From Pelargonium cotyledonis (lineage: Eukaryota > Streptophyta > Magnoliopsida > Geraniales > Geraniaceae), in contig JAYMTA010001086.1 in the NCBI GenBank assembly GCA_036897625.1, positions 1-21,888 of the forward strand: a DNA stretch of 21,888 nt, read 5' to 3'. Under the pieces are notes generated by a model. The model did not search any database. It saw only the letters and a program-made list of their open reading frames with translations, and was not told where the DNA came from. Shown here one piece after another: positions 8,390 through 18,800 of this stretch (within the stretch, counting starts at the first letter, position 1; each line of letters starts with the position of its first letter). The position numbers were made by a program, and so were the translations under genes.

Positions 8390-9286
8390 CATGTGTCTGA
8401 AAAAATTATCCTTATTGCATAGACTCGATATTTAAAATTTTGACATTCTTGGAGAAAGAATCTCATCATAAGCTCCGCAATCAGCGTATCTTATTGCTCC
8501 TTACTATTTAGTAACCAAACCACACCATCTACGTGGATATGGCTTACAATACAAGTGGGTTGCTTTTATGCAAATGACTTAAGAGTCACAATTATTAATG
8601 AATTGTATTTGAAAGTTGATTGATCACTAGCACCACTATGTGCTTCTTGTCCTAGTTATTGTGTCCGAAGAAGAACAAAAGGGGGAATAGGAAAGAAAAA
8701 CGTAATCAAGATAGAGTCGACAATTTGAATTTTCGATCAGATTTATTTGAGTTCAAATTAATAGTCTAGTTTGAATTTGATCTAAAAGGAGTTTGTATTG
8801 TTTGGACCGAATTTTAGTGTAAACTGTGTGAGTTCGTGCATATTTATCTGATCTGACTTGTAAGTTTATTGTATAATTATGCTTTGACTCGAAAATTTGT
8901 TGGATTGGATCGGTTTTAACTTTTAAGTTGGATTGAATTTCAGATGTTCGTGAGTTTAAATTTTAATTGTCTGCTCTAAACTAAAGTATGTTGGCACTGT
9001 AAGCAAGGAATCTATCATTATAGGTTTCTAAACTCTACAAGCTCTTATATAAGGGTTGACATAACAATTGTATTACACTCTTAATATTATAGTTCCAAGT
9101 TCGAAAAAAAAAAACAATCTCTATAAAACATGTAACAAAGTAATGTTTCATCACTACTTATAATTCAAAAACCATTTGACACCTTAAGTACCACAAGTAA
9201 ATTGTTTTGGGTCCTTTTAAAGCTATGCATGGATCTCTAGAAATCATTGAAGAATGCATCTTTTCATAGCAACACAAAGTAAAGGT
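8390..9286. other. Intergenic AT-rich DNA without a supported gene
   Basis: I see no coding frame, RNA gene or clear element here. There is a loose series of GTTTGAATTTGA/TTGGATTGGATC words around 8720-8950 that may be decayed repeat DNA, but the copies are too diverged to define a unit. Confidence 0.3.
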
Positions 9287-9490
9287 AAAGCTCTCAATTA
9301 TTACTCATAAAATCAAACATTGCAATGAAACAACAAAGAAAAGGAGGGAAAGGTAGAAAATGGAAATGACCCAACAACAAAAAAAAAAGCTCTCAATTAT
9401 TAATATTATCACAAAAAATATCAAGCATTGCAATGAAAAAACAAAGAAAAAGAGGGAAAAAGAGTGGAGAAAATGGGGATGACCAAGCAA
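9287..9490. repeat. Tandem duplication of about 99 bp
   Basis: AAAGCTCTCAATTATTA begins at 9287 and again at 9386. Each copy continues with CATTGCAATGAAA, an A-rich ACAAAGAAAA run with GAGGGAAA, AGAAAATGG and GATGACC. The copies differ by several substitutions and indels. A minus-strand frame across the block is only low-complexity Phe/Leu and is not a gene. Confidence 0.8.
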
Positions 9491-9622
9491 CCAACAAAAA
9501 TAGCTTACTTTGGGTAGATGTTGACTCTACATCCTCTCTTTGTTAATCTTTAAACTTGATGGAAACCCAAGTTAAAGAAGAACAAAAAATGATGGCAATA
9601 TCATATTCATCTTACAAATAAA

Positions 9623-9816
9623 TGACCATTCATCATCATTTTTTTTTTAAATAAAAAAACACTATTTAGTTGTGCTACAAAATAGGAGATATCTCTTCCC
9701 CTTTAAACCCCACCCCATCCCTCTCGATACAATGAAATTTGAACCCACGATCTCCCACATAAAAATGTGTGTTTTTAACCATTGCGTCACCCCTTAAGGA
9801 ACTGACCACTCATCAT
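9623..9816 (-). mobile_element. tRNA-derived SINE with target-site duplication
   Basis: Read on minus, the element starts near 9802 with GGGGTGACGCAATGGTTA. This includes an RNA polymerase III A box at 9777-9790 (GTGACGCAATGGTT). A B box follows 28 bases later at 9735-9748 (GTGGGTTCAAATTT). The body is about 155 bases and ends in an A-rich tail (TTTAAAAAAAAA-type, about 9639-9650). The flanks on plus are TGACCATTCATCAT at 9623-9636 and TGACCACTCATCAT at 9803-9816, a 14-bp target-site duplication with one mismatch. Internal promoter boxes, a tail and a duplication together make a solid SINE call. The family is not named. Confidence 0.8.
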
Positions 9817-10580
9817 TAGCATCATTGTTATTATCTCCAACTGTTTGACATCAACCACACCAAGCTCATCCAGAAAATTCCCTTGTTCCCTTTGTTGTCC
9901 ATGACTCCCACTTGTACCTCCTTTCCTATTACATTACTGCTCCCACCATTGTTTTTGTAGTCTTCCAGAAAGTGTGATTACTAGTAGGTATGTTAGTAGA
10001 TAGTCTTATCTTTTAGAATTATTAGCGATCAGTTTGTTAGTAAAAGAAATACGTCATTGAAGGACACATTATCTACATGATATGAGAGAGTGACCCTAAA
10101 ATTGGAAGAGAAGTCACGCACTAATTGTTCTTTTATACAAGAGTTAAAACAATCAACAACAACAACAATAAAAATCTAACTTAATTGTATTTCATGAAAT
10201 ACATCATTTTATTAAGTGTTGTAGTACACAATATACGAGCGTCAAACTCTCCGTATCACACAACTTTTGATTTAATGTCTTCAAATATGTCATACTTTCA
10301 CACTCGTCAAAATGAAAAGAGTAGAATACTTCTCAAACCTTTTTTTTTCAAAGTTGGTTTCTCTCCTTGTATGTCAATTTTTTTTCTACTACGAGAAGAA
10401 TAAAATTATACTTCTACGCCCTATAATGATTATGACGTTGAATAATTCAAAATTTTAAAATTGAAATCCTAATTTTGTTAGAATTTTTTTTTTATTTTAT
10501 AAACTCTAGTTCGATGCCAGTTGTTCATGCTAGAGACAAAAAAAATGATAAGACGGAGAAAAATGTTCAGAATTTAGTGG
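9817..10580. other. Intergenic DNA without a supported gene
   Basis: AT-rich sequence. Short frames here (for example at about 10185) lack any recognisable domain and are rich in low-complexity Phe, Ser and Lys, so I treat them as chance. Confidence 0.35.
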
Positions 10581-11345
10581 TGCATTTGTCAAATATTAAA
10601 ACAAGCCTCAAGTTAGAGTTGTATCTAATCATTCAGAATCTACTGAATCTTAATGGTAAATCACTGTTTCACAATAGAGAGCATAAGAAAACGCTAAACA
10701 CTAGGGCATCCAAATTTTATCCGAAAATGGTGAAGCAAAATTTCACAATCAATAGACAAAAATTTATTTGCATCTTTGTCAAGAATATATAAGCATTTAA
10801 AATTAACCAAATACTAATAAACAAAGCACACATACAAGTGGGAATCTATAGGGATAGATCTAGGCATTCAAAATTTCCAAAAATGGTGAATCATAATTTC
10901 ACAATCAAAAAACAACAATTTACTGACGCAGGTTATCAAACATTCAAACAAGTCTCAAGTTCGGGATACATCTGAGCATTCAAAATTTACCAAATCCTAA
11001 TGCTAAATCACTGTGTCACAACAAAGAGCACGGGGAAGTGATTTTCTCTTGTCTCCTCCATATAAGACAAATAAAAGTGGGTCTCAACAACGCACAAGAT
11101 AGGGATATAGATCTAGGCATTAAAAAATAAAATCCGAAAATGGTGAATCATAATTTCACCATCGAAAGACAACAATTTACATGCGCATTTGTCAAATATT
11201 CAAACAAGCCTCAAGTCCGGGATATATCTAAGCATTCAAAATTTACCGAACCCTAATAGTAAATCACAATAGAGAGCATGGGGAAGTGGGTTTCTCTCAT
11301 CTTCTCTATAAACAAAACACTAAAAACAAGCACAAGTGGGTCTCT
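10581..11345. repeat. Divergent tandem repeat block, about three copies
   Basis: A unit with GCATTTGTCAAATATT, ACAAGCCTCAAGT, ATTCAAAATTTACC, CTAATGGTAAATCAC, AGAGCACGGGGAAGTG, a GGGTCTC word, TCTAGGCATTCAAAAT and AAAATGGTGAATCATAATTT recurs about three times. ACAAGYCTCAAG lies near 10601, 10948 and 11203, so the spacing is uneven (about 350, then 255). The copies are diverged. A 105-codon frame in the first copy (10475-10792) begins with TTG and is not convincing. Confidence 0.7.
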
Positions 11346-11837
11346 CAATGCACAGTCTAAGATTATATATATGCAATGCCCACTACATGTTTAATAAAAG
11401 AACACCAAGAAGACCCAACATGAAGACACTAAAACAGATACTATTGCTCAAAAGAAGACACTACAGAAAATGGTAAAGATACCATTCTCTCTCCTCTGAA
11501 CCTTTCTCACCATTATTGCCATTTTCCGGGGACCCATTTCCTCTTTCTCCCCCACAGAGCATCAAATCAGAAAGGCATTAAAAGATAAACAAACCCCACC
11601 ACTACTCAGTTCAATAGCTGCATCCAACAGTCAAGCTTATCATTCACTCCATTGGACAAAAACTTACGGCTTATCTTGTTGGGTGCCATATCGATAATTA
11701 TTTTTTGTCTTCAATCAATCTCGTTCTCTATTATTTATGTACCTACTCAACGTGAAAGATTTTTATTGATTACATGCAAAAGCATTTCTACCATGAAATG
11801 AAATTCAATTGTAGTATGCAATGCATCATTTGAAAAT
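11346..11837. other. Intergenic DNA without a supported gene
   Basis: A moderately C-rich patch at about 11480-11660 stands out but carries no frame or motif that I can name. It could be a distal leader exon of the zinc-finger gene. No splice pair convinces me. Confidence 0.25.
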
Positions 11838-11998
11838 CAATCTCAACAATCAGATATAAACAGATGAGATGCTCAATCACGTCGCTTACGATCAACAACA
11901 ACATTTCTCATTCCAAATCAATTGAAAACTCATATATAAGAAGATGTGAAATACTCGATCATGTCACTTACCATCAACATAACCTCTCTCATTCCAAC
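11838..11998. repeat. Tandem duplication of about 81 bp
   Basis: Two copies run from a TCAA-rich start through TATAAA/TATAAG, AGATG, CTCRATCAYGTCRCTTACSATCAACA and TCTCATTCCAA (ends at 11916 and 11997). They differ by scattered substitutions. Confidence 0.7.
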
Positions 11999-12740
11999 AG
12001 CTAATTTGGGGCACGTAACTTGAGTCTATATAGAACAATGAAAAAAATGTTAATAAGAGGTAAACTTATGCATAGTAAAGCAATCGTGCACAAATCACAA
12101 CTGCAAAACATGCTGATTTGGAAAGTATCAACTACGCTATCAGCTATAGCAAACCATTCATGCATTAACAATACATCAAATTGTTCGTAAATCGTAATTA
12201 TACCTTTGAATGGTTCCAGAAATAACATGTAATAAAATACACAAATATTCCACATCTAGAATAAACAATAGTAACAGGATATGGAAGATTGATTTAGTGG
12301 GTGATATGAAATAACGGCAGGCACTTTAAATAAAAGGTAGATTGCAAACATGACTAGGGATGCAAGTACTGTTAGTTCGTCAACGTTGTATTGGCTCTAA
12401 TTACTCTCAAAGAGATCCAAGTAAAGTTGGTGTGATTTGAGGAGAGAAAGTAATGAGAAAGATGAAAGTGGAGAATCCTAAGCACGACACACGCAACAGT
12501 AAAGATGACATCAGCATTGTCCCCGGAATTGTGAGAGCATCACTTGGGGTGGGCCAAGAAATTCTAACGAGATAAAATAAAAGAAGCCAACCTTTACCTT
12601 CTTTCTCTTCGATATCAACCTCTCTCCATCTATACCCATCCTTCCAATTTTATCTAAAAGCCCTTTCAAGAGTCAGCTACAACTATTCCACAAATACTTC
12701 CTATTTGACTACCTCTATTTTTTCTCTGATAGACCCGAGA
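11999..12740 (+). promoter_or_regulatory. Upstream region and leader of the zinc-finger gene
   Basis: No other gene is seen. The last 150 bases before 12741 are rich in CT (TTTCTCTTCGATATC, CCTCTCTCCATC), as in many plant 5' leaders. GATAAAATAAAAG at about 12571 could serve as a TATA region. The exact start of transcription cannot be placed. Confidence 0.3.
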
Positions 12741-13325
12741 ATGATCTTCCAAGGAGAAGAAGCAAGTGGAATAACTTCAAATGAACAGGCAGGATTATCA
12801 AAAATCAGTGATAACTACAACAATGAAGCAACTGGAGGTGAAGAAGATAATCCAGACGAGTGGCTGAATCTGAGCCTGGGCATGATTTCACCCTTGACAA
12901 CTGGAGGTACCGACTCACAATCGAGCCCAGTTCCTGGTAAGATTTTTTCATGTAACTTCTGTATGAGGAAGTTCTTCAGCTCACAGGCATTGGGGGGTCA
13001 CCAGAATGCTCACAAGAGGGAAAGAGGTGCAGCAAGAAGATATCAATCCCAGAGGATGGTGAGAATGATGGGTTACCCTATCAATAGCACTACAATTCGG
13101 TCACTCGGCGTCCACCCCCACTCACTTGTTCACAAGCCAAGCAGAGATGGAACTCCAATTGTAGCAAGATTTAGCGGCACAAGTACAGGATTTGGGATGG
13201 CATGGGCACCTTTCATGGTAGAGGATGCAATGGATTTGATGTGGCCTGGTAGTTTTCGATTGGATACACAACTACCAGAGCCACAGGCAAAGACAGCGAG
13301 TCTTGACTTAAATCTTCGACTCTAG
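12741..13325 (+). CDS. C2H2 (QALGGH) zinc-finger repressor, ZFP4/ZFP7-like
   Basis: The single-exon frame encodes 194 residues. One plant-type C2H2 finger spans residues 71-91 (CNFC, then SSQALGGHQNAH; ligands C71, C74, H87, H91). It is followed by basic KRERGAARR, which may add DNA contact or nuclear import. Two EAR repression motifs frame it: LNLSL at 42-46 and LDLNLRL as the last seven residues. EAR motifs recruit TOPLESS-type co-repressors. MWPGSFR at 167-173 is a C-terminal block I associate with ZFP4/ZFP7-like members. The start is put at the ATG (MIFQGEEAS) because MIFQ is the family start; the open frame extends further upstream with no earlier ATG. Members of this group act in hormone response, trichome and organ development; the role of this one is not shown by sequence. 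Confidence 0.9.
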   Translation: MIFQGEEASGITSNEQAGLSKISDNYNNEATGGEEDNPDEWLNLSLGMISPLTTGGTDSQSSPVPGKIFSCNFCMRKFFSSQALGGHQNAHKRERGAARRYQSQRMVRMMGYPINSTTIRSLGVHPHSLVHKPSRDGTPIVARFSGTSTGFGMAWAPFMVEDAMDLMWPGSFRLDTQLPEPQAKTASLDLNLRL

Positions 13326-13800
13326 TACATCCATCCTTCAATTGTTTTGAATTTTCTTTTTGTGCCCTAAGCAACTTTTGATTTATTCCATCCACCAAGT
13401 ACATAAGTTAACTTTCCTAGGCAACCCGGTGAGTCAAAACCTGGGATGGCAGTTCTACCTGATAAAATTAGCGAGAAGAAACTATAAAGAGTCTCCAACT
13501 CACAAATACCTGTTACAAGAAAACCTAGAGCGTAACCTCATTATTCAAATGTTTTCAACCTTTTATTTTGGAAATCCAGTTACACTATAAGGGTTTTCTA
13601 ATACTAATAATCAAGTTCTAATAATGTTCGAATCTACTCCATCCATATATCAACAGTACTATAGTGAGACAGATTATTAAAGGCTGAGGCTGAGCAATGT
13701 CCAACCGGTTGACGTGCACTATGGTGAGGCAACAAGGTATTTCTAATGAGAAAAATGAATTGATAGCATTTATCAGAAGATGTGGATAACAATCGAATTT
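13326..13800. other. Zinc-finger gene 3' flank
   Basis: Likely 3' UTR grading into intergenic DNA. A 76-codon plus frame at 13360-13590 has no recognisable domain and no homology I know, so I do not call it. Confidence 0.35.
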
Positions 13801-13802
13801 CT

Positions 13803-13985
13803 AAATTTCTAAGGGACAGCCCAATGGTTCAATCTCCACAATCTCTAGTTGAGGTTGCGAGTTTGAATATCATTGGGTGGTATGAGGAGGGGCTATGGAA
13901 AAAAGGGAGAGCTACCCCCTTATTGTGTAGCTCATCAGCCCGTTGGAACTTCATTTCAGAGGCTAAATAAAAAATTCAAATTTCT
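13803..13985 (+). mobile_element. Second tRNA-derived SINE, plus strand
   Basis: GACAGCCCAATGGTTC at 13815-13830 fits an A box. GCGAGTTTGAATAT at 13857-13870 fits a B box, 26 bases further on. The body ends in GGCTAAATAAAAAATTC at about 13961-13977. AAATTTCT occurs at 13803-13810 and again at 13978-13985, a possible 8-bp target-site duplication, though short. Body length is about 165 bases. The boxes are less conserved than in the element at 9.7 kb. Confidence 0.6.
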
Positions 13986-14455
13986 CAATATAATATATTT
14001 TGACTTTTGAGATGTGTTTTATGTTATTGGTTCACATATAGCAGAAAATTTTATTATATGGCACAAACAATATCACAATAACTTCAACTGGCTTGCAATC
14101 TGAAAATTAGCAAGCTGAAGTGTCATGTCTTAACTCACCTTATAACCTGCACCCAGTGAAAAATGAGAGTAAAAGGCGGGTTAGGGGTAAATGGGAGTGT
14201 GGAGTAGGGTTCGCCCTGTTTGAGATCATTTTTGTACTCTTGCTCCTATAGGGGACCGCCTTGTGGTGCACCACAACTTCTATAACACTAGCTCCATCAA
14301 TGAAATGCAAATGCAACAGACATTTTCACAACAATAAACAAAAGGCTCGCAACTTATTCCAGTTAGGTAATGAGGACTGAGTTACCAAAGAGCAGACGTA
14401 GAAGCTTTTGAGGCAAAAATTAAAAATTTATTTTATTACAGACTCACATCAGAGA
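13986..14455. other. Intergenic DNA; possible old element at 14150-14300
   Basis: No gene. A GC-richer patch (about 14165-14290: GGGTTAGGGGTAAATGGGAG, then GGACCGCCTTGTGGTGCACC, ending in CAATGAAATGC) looks like the 3' end of a transcript or retroelement, but no terminal structure confirms this. Confidence 0.25.
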
Positions 14456-14619
14456 AAACAATATGATTCTAATGCACAAAAGTGAAATCATACTCACAAG
14501 CCTAAACAAATTCCTATTTCTGGTTTTCTAAAACTTAATAAAATAATTTCTTTGAGATGATTTTTTAGGGGGAGATATAGGAACAAGCATAAACAATATG
14601 ATTCTAATGCACAAAAGTA
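14456..14619. repeat. Direct repeat of 28 bp, copies about 136 bp apart
   Basis: An identical word starting AAACAATATGATTCTAATGC and running on through ACAAAAGT lies at about 14456-14483 and 14592-14619. It is longer than a normal target-site duplication and its flanks differ, so it may be the edge of a duplication or gene-conversion tract. Confidence 0.85.
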
Positions 14620-14940
14620 CCTCCATTATCTTCACCAAGTAACTTGTTGGACTACTTTCTATAATGAGTAATGAAATTCATTGTCTAATTTGTGAACTGA
14701 TCACTGCTAAAACTGGAAACTAAAATCTAGACACCTATTATATATCAACATTTAACATACAGACAGACCAGATTTTAATCAACCATTTTGGACTATAGTG
14801 TGTGTACATGTAAATGATAGATTCAAATTTCTTCAGTTCATAATAACCACTCTTCTCAACACCTTGACCTAATTACTAAATGGGCCAATTGCAGCCACAC
14901 TGCTAGGGCCAGCCTCAAGTCAAAATTGTACTATGCCAAT

Positions 14941-14956
14941 TGTGTGTGTGTGTGTG

Positions 14957-14989
<33 letters not shown>
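14941..14989. repeat. Compound (TG)8-(GA)14 microsatellite
   Basis: TG dinucleotides at 14941-14956 are followed by GAGG and then GA dinucleotides to 14989. This is a two-part simple repeat, likely variable in length between individuals. Confidence 0.97.
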
Positions 14990-14993
<4 letters not shown>

Positions 14994-15858
14994 CAACCAG
15001 TGTTAGTTTTCGCTAGTGTATTGCTATTGTAGCACCGTTAAAACTCTTATGACCTCTATAGACCAATTTAAAACCTTCCTCAAGTTGTCCTTAATTGCTC
15101 TTATCTATATCAGCAAAAACAAAATCACTTTGATTGTTGTTCTTTATGGTTCCTGGGTTTGTCCATTGGCTGCATTTATGCATTGTTGAAGTGGGTGAAA
15201 AAAGTCTGACATTGGATAAATTTGAAATAAATGAGCTACATATAATGATACAAGTGAAATCCTACTAACAAGGTTAACCTTTTAGTAGTGGAAGCACAAA
15301 CCATTATATGTAGTCCATTATCAAATCTAATATGCATGAATCAAACAAGACATTTCTTGAACATTCAATCATAGTGCACTTAAACCTTCAATTTAACATA
15401 CAATTTTCTCCTCTGCAAAATTCCAGATTCACAATCTGACAGCGGCAAACCATTATCAAATAGTGCTATCAGGATAGATGTCCTCAATCATAACCAATAT
15501 ATCATGGTTTCATCCAATATGCCTACATATTGCTTTTGCTATAGTGTTACCGTAAACCTTCTGATAAATTTCAAGAATGTTCCGGTTTCATATCTCAATT
15601 TGAAAAACTCTGACTTACTTCTACTTCCTGTTCTCTACAATCATGATGGTATCAAAGATGAAGAAAGCAAAACATCTCAAGCAAATAAACATCAACAGTG
15701 TTCTGCTTTCTTCCAAGATATGTTAGGAATATATGATTAAACATGAAAGATAGAAGATAAAGACTGAGAATTCCATTGAAAGGGGACCCTAAGTTCTCGG
15801 TGATCAAAACATAGGAATAATTATAATTATAATTATCTGTATGTAGACAGTTTACAGC
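14990..15858. other. Intergenic DNA and TIP41 3' flank
   Basis: The minus-strand TIP41 3' UTR begins at 15858 and runs leftward. A 78-codon plus-strand frame with ATG at 15504 has no motif or clear signal, so I leave it uncalled. ATAATTATAATTATAATTAT at about 15819 is a simple AT repeat. Confidence 0.35.
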
Positions 15859-18800
15859 TTACAAGATTTCGGGGACCCTGAGCTTTTGAGTCTTCTGCAT
15901 GATGACAGGAAGCCTCTGGCTGATGATGCTTGGATCATTATAAGCAGCAGAATCAGATGGGTATCCTTTCTGCGTCATTTAATCAAGCCAATCAACATTC
16001 ATCACACTAAAAATCTTTGAAGCTACAATATCGCACATGAGAAACTGCATCTATTATTACAGAACTGAACAAAACAACAATGAATTCAATATACTGATAA
16101 TGGAGAGTGTGATCACTCCTTTCTCCATTGACTTCTATCTTTTGTTCCTAATAAACCTTTTGAACCTGCAGTGCAGCTTTCATATCTGTAGATTCGAATC
16201 TTGCATAAGCTAGTCTTTATAATAACTTAAGATTTACCAATCACTTTTACAGAACTGAACAAAGGAAACAACAACAAATTCAATATGCTGATATTGGAGA
16301 GCGTGATCACTCTTTTACCCCCTTTTCCCTCTATCTTTTGATCCTTGTAAGACTTTAGAACCTGCAGCTTCCGTGTTTCATAATCATAACTACAAATTTG
16401 AATCTTGCATACATAAGTCTTTCTAATAACTAAAGATTTCCCCATCACTTTTACTATTCTTGGCCAACTGCAAAATTTCCCAGAAAAAGCCTTGCTAAAT
16501 TATTCGTCTTTATTTAAATACAACAAATCTCTTTCCTTGCACTTCCAAAAGCCATCATACCAGTAATCCTTTTTTAACCTAACTTAAGACCCTTATTGTT
16601 TCCATCCAGAAATAGCCTGAACCACATTATCTCACAGCTCTAACTTTTTATCTATATAGCCCCACTATGATCTACCTTTTTGACTTGGTAATACAACATG
16701 TTGCATGTGAACAAATTATAAAGACCAAAAACTTACTGCAGCCAAAGCTTTAAATGTCGCTTCTCTCCAGCAGCATTCTCGAAGAATGACAGGTTTCGAA
16801 CTATCTCCAAAGACACAGTGCATCCTAGTTTCCCTGAGCCTCATGAGCATGCCATCAACTCTAAGCTGGAAGAACAACTGAATCATGGACTGAATAGGAA
16901 TTATAAAGCATAGTGAAAGAAAAATTTCAGTTCAACATGACTTCTCTTCTTATCAGCAGAGTTTTACTTAAAACAAATATTCATATGGATGATAGCATGC
17001 TCTGTCTAACACAAATTTATGTGGATCATGGGAAACTTACCCAGAAACGCAAGAGAAGGAACCAACAGCTCGGCATGACCCTCTAGAAAAGAAAAGTATG
17101 TGATCAGTCCATGGAGATCCTAATATATACTGCAGAATGCAGAACAACAACATAACAGACAAATAACAAGAAAAAATTACCACTTTTACAGTCAAAAGTG
17201 ACACTCCACTATCAGCCAATTCATCTTCATACAGGATTACCTGTTGATTGACAAGGTAACTTGGTCAAGACCAGTAATATGTTCCAAAAGTAAAGAAAAC
17301 AAAATTATCTCTATCTGCTTATAAATTTATTCCACGGGGAATTACCTCATCATAGAACAGAATGGGCTCTTTTAATGATAGAGCAGTCAAATCAATCTTC
17401 TCCTCACAATCCTCCCATTGGAGACCAGAGGTTCCTTGAAAGACTTCAGCTCTGCCATGCTGATTACATAAAAAAAAACATTTAGAAGCTTTGTTCTGGT
17501 TTTGAAAAAAGAGAGGAAGAATTTCTATTTGGGTACATCCTAGAAAGTGCCAGTGTAGAAGGAAATAAGTGCAAATAAAGGACCTTACAAAGCCATGTAA
17601 CAAGTAGTCATGACTCATAGGACTTGGGTGTAAGTATGCATTGACATGTCTGAATCCTTGTAATGCTTCAAACTTGGCACAAGAAGAGCCAAGCAACAGG
17701 ACCAAAATTTTGGAAACAACTACGGAAATGTATAATCATCTTCAAGTCAAAAACATTACTAAACTAATTTTTGCAACTGAAACTTTGGCTTCTGCCTCCA
17801 ATATATCTATCGCACGCACGCGCATTATCAATCACTACCTTATTTTAATAAATCCAAAAAGAATCCAACAGATAGAATAAATTTTTTGAGTTTTTTTAAC
17901 GTTATTTTAAACCCTTAGCCATAGCTCAATGCTCAGATTAAAAATACAAGTCTATCCCACCGGCATGCCAATAGTGTGTTGACATTTAGAAAGATAAAAA
18001 GTGTTCATGTAACAGAGCCTCACATGGATTGAACATGACAGGCTGACAATATGAAGATCGCAAACAACTCAAACTAGGATATAATTTCAGTTAGCAAAAG
18101 TGGAGGGAACTCAAACCTTTTCTGCATCAGTCTCAATTGTTTCACTTCCACAATATGGTGTAGTGAATGTGTAGTCATAATCTAGTATCACTTGCTCGAA
18201 AGGTTTGCTGCAAGTTCAGAAGAAGAAGAAAAGAGTTAATGCCCAAGAGTAATCATTTGAATTACAAATGTCGAGAGGGTTTCCAGTGTAGCATTGTTGG
18301 TGCACATTGCAAAAGTACCTTCTGTCTCCCATTACTTAAATACAAATGTCAACATAAAAGAAGATACATATAGGTATTTCACATGCCTTCTGAATTTCCA
18401 TTGTGCTGCTGCAGGAACTTCAACTGGTGGCAAAGCTTCCTTCTTCCAGCCAGTCAGAGCATCAAACGCATTGAAATGGATTTTAGTACCACTTTTCATA
18501 TGCTTTAGAACCAAAGAACTGTCCCCAAAAACCATCTCTGGCAAGTGAGATGTATGAAGCTTTTCTTCCCACCTGTAAGCACATTGATCACCCATAATCG
18601 GATGGTAACTTGGGAATATGATAAAACAAATTATGAGTTTATGACATTCAAAACATCCAATTTTGATTGGAGTTCCAGAGAGCAAAGCAAATTAATTTGA
18701 TACAAGGGTGAGGCAATCATCGTAGCATGGCTGGAATGAAATCTTAAGTTGGACATCCTTCACAAAATTACTATTTTTACAAGCGTTTTGGAGCTAATGG

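Noticed and set aside
9305..9490. Phe/Leu-rich minus frame that looks like a membrane protein
   Set aside because: It is a by-product of the A-rich 99-bp duplication; the hydrophobic run reflects poly-A/T DNA.
10475..10792. 105-codon plus frame
   Set aside because: It begins with TTG and lies in the divergent repeat block; the other copies of the repeat do not keep the frame.
12001..12255. 84-codon minus frame, Cys and Phe rich
   Set aside because: No domain, no neighbouring exon signals, and AT-rich DNA often yields such frames.
13782..13970. 62-codon plus frame
   Set aside because: It coincides with the second SINE, which explains the sequence better.
15504..15740. 78-codon plus frame with a real ATG
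   Set aside because: No recognisable motif or codon signal; it lies close to the TIP41 3' end. Transcript evidence would be needed to call it.
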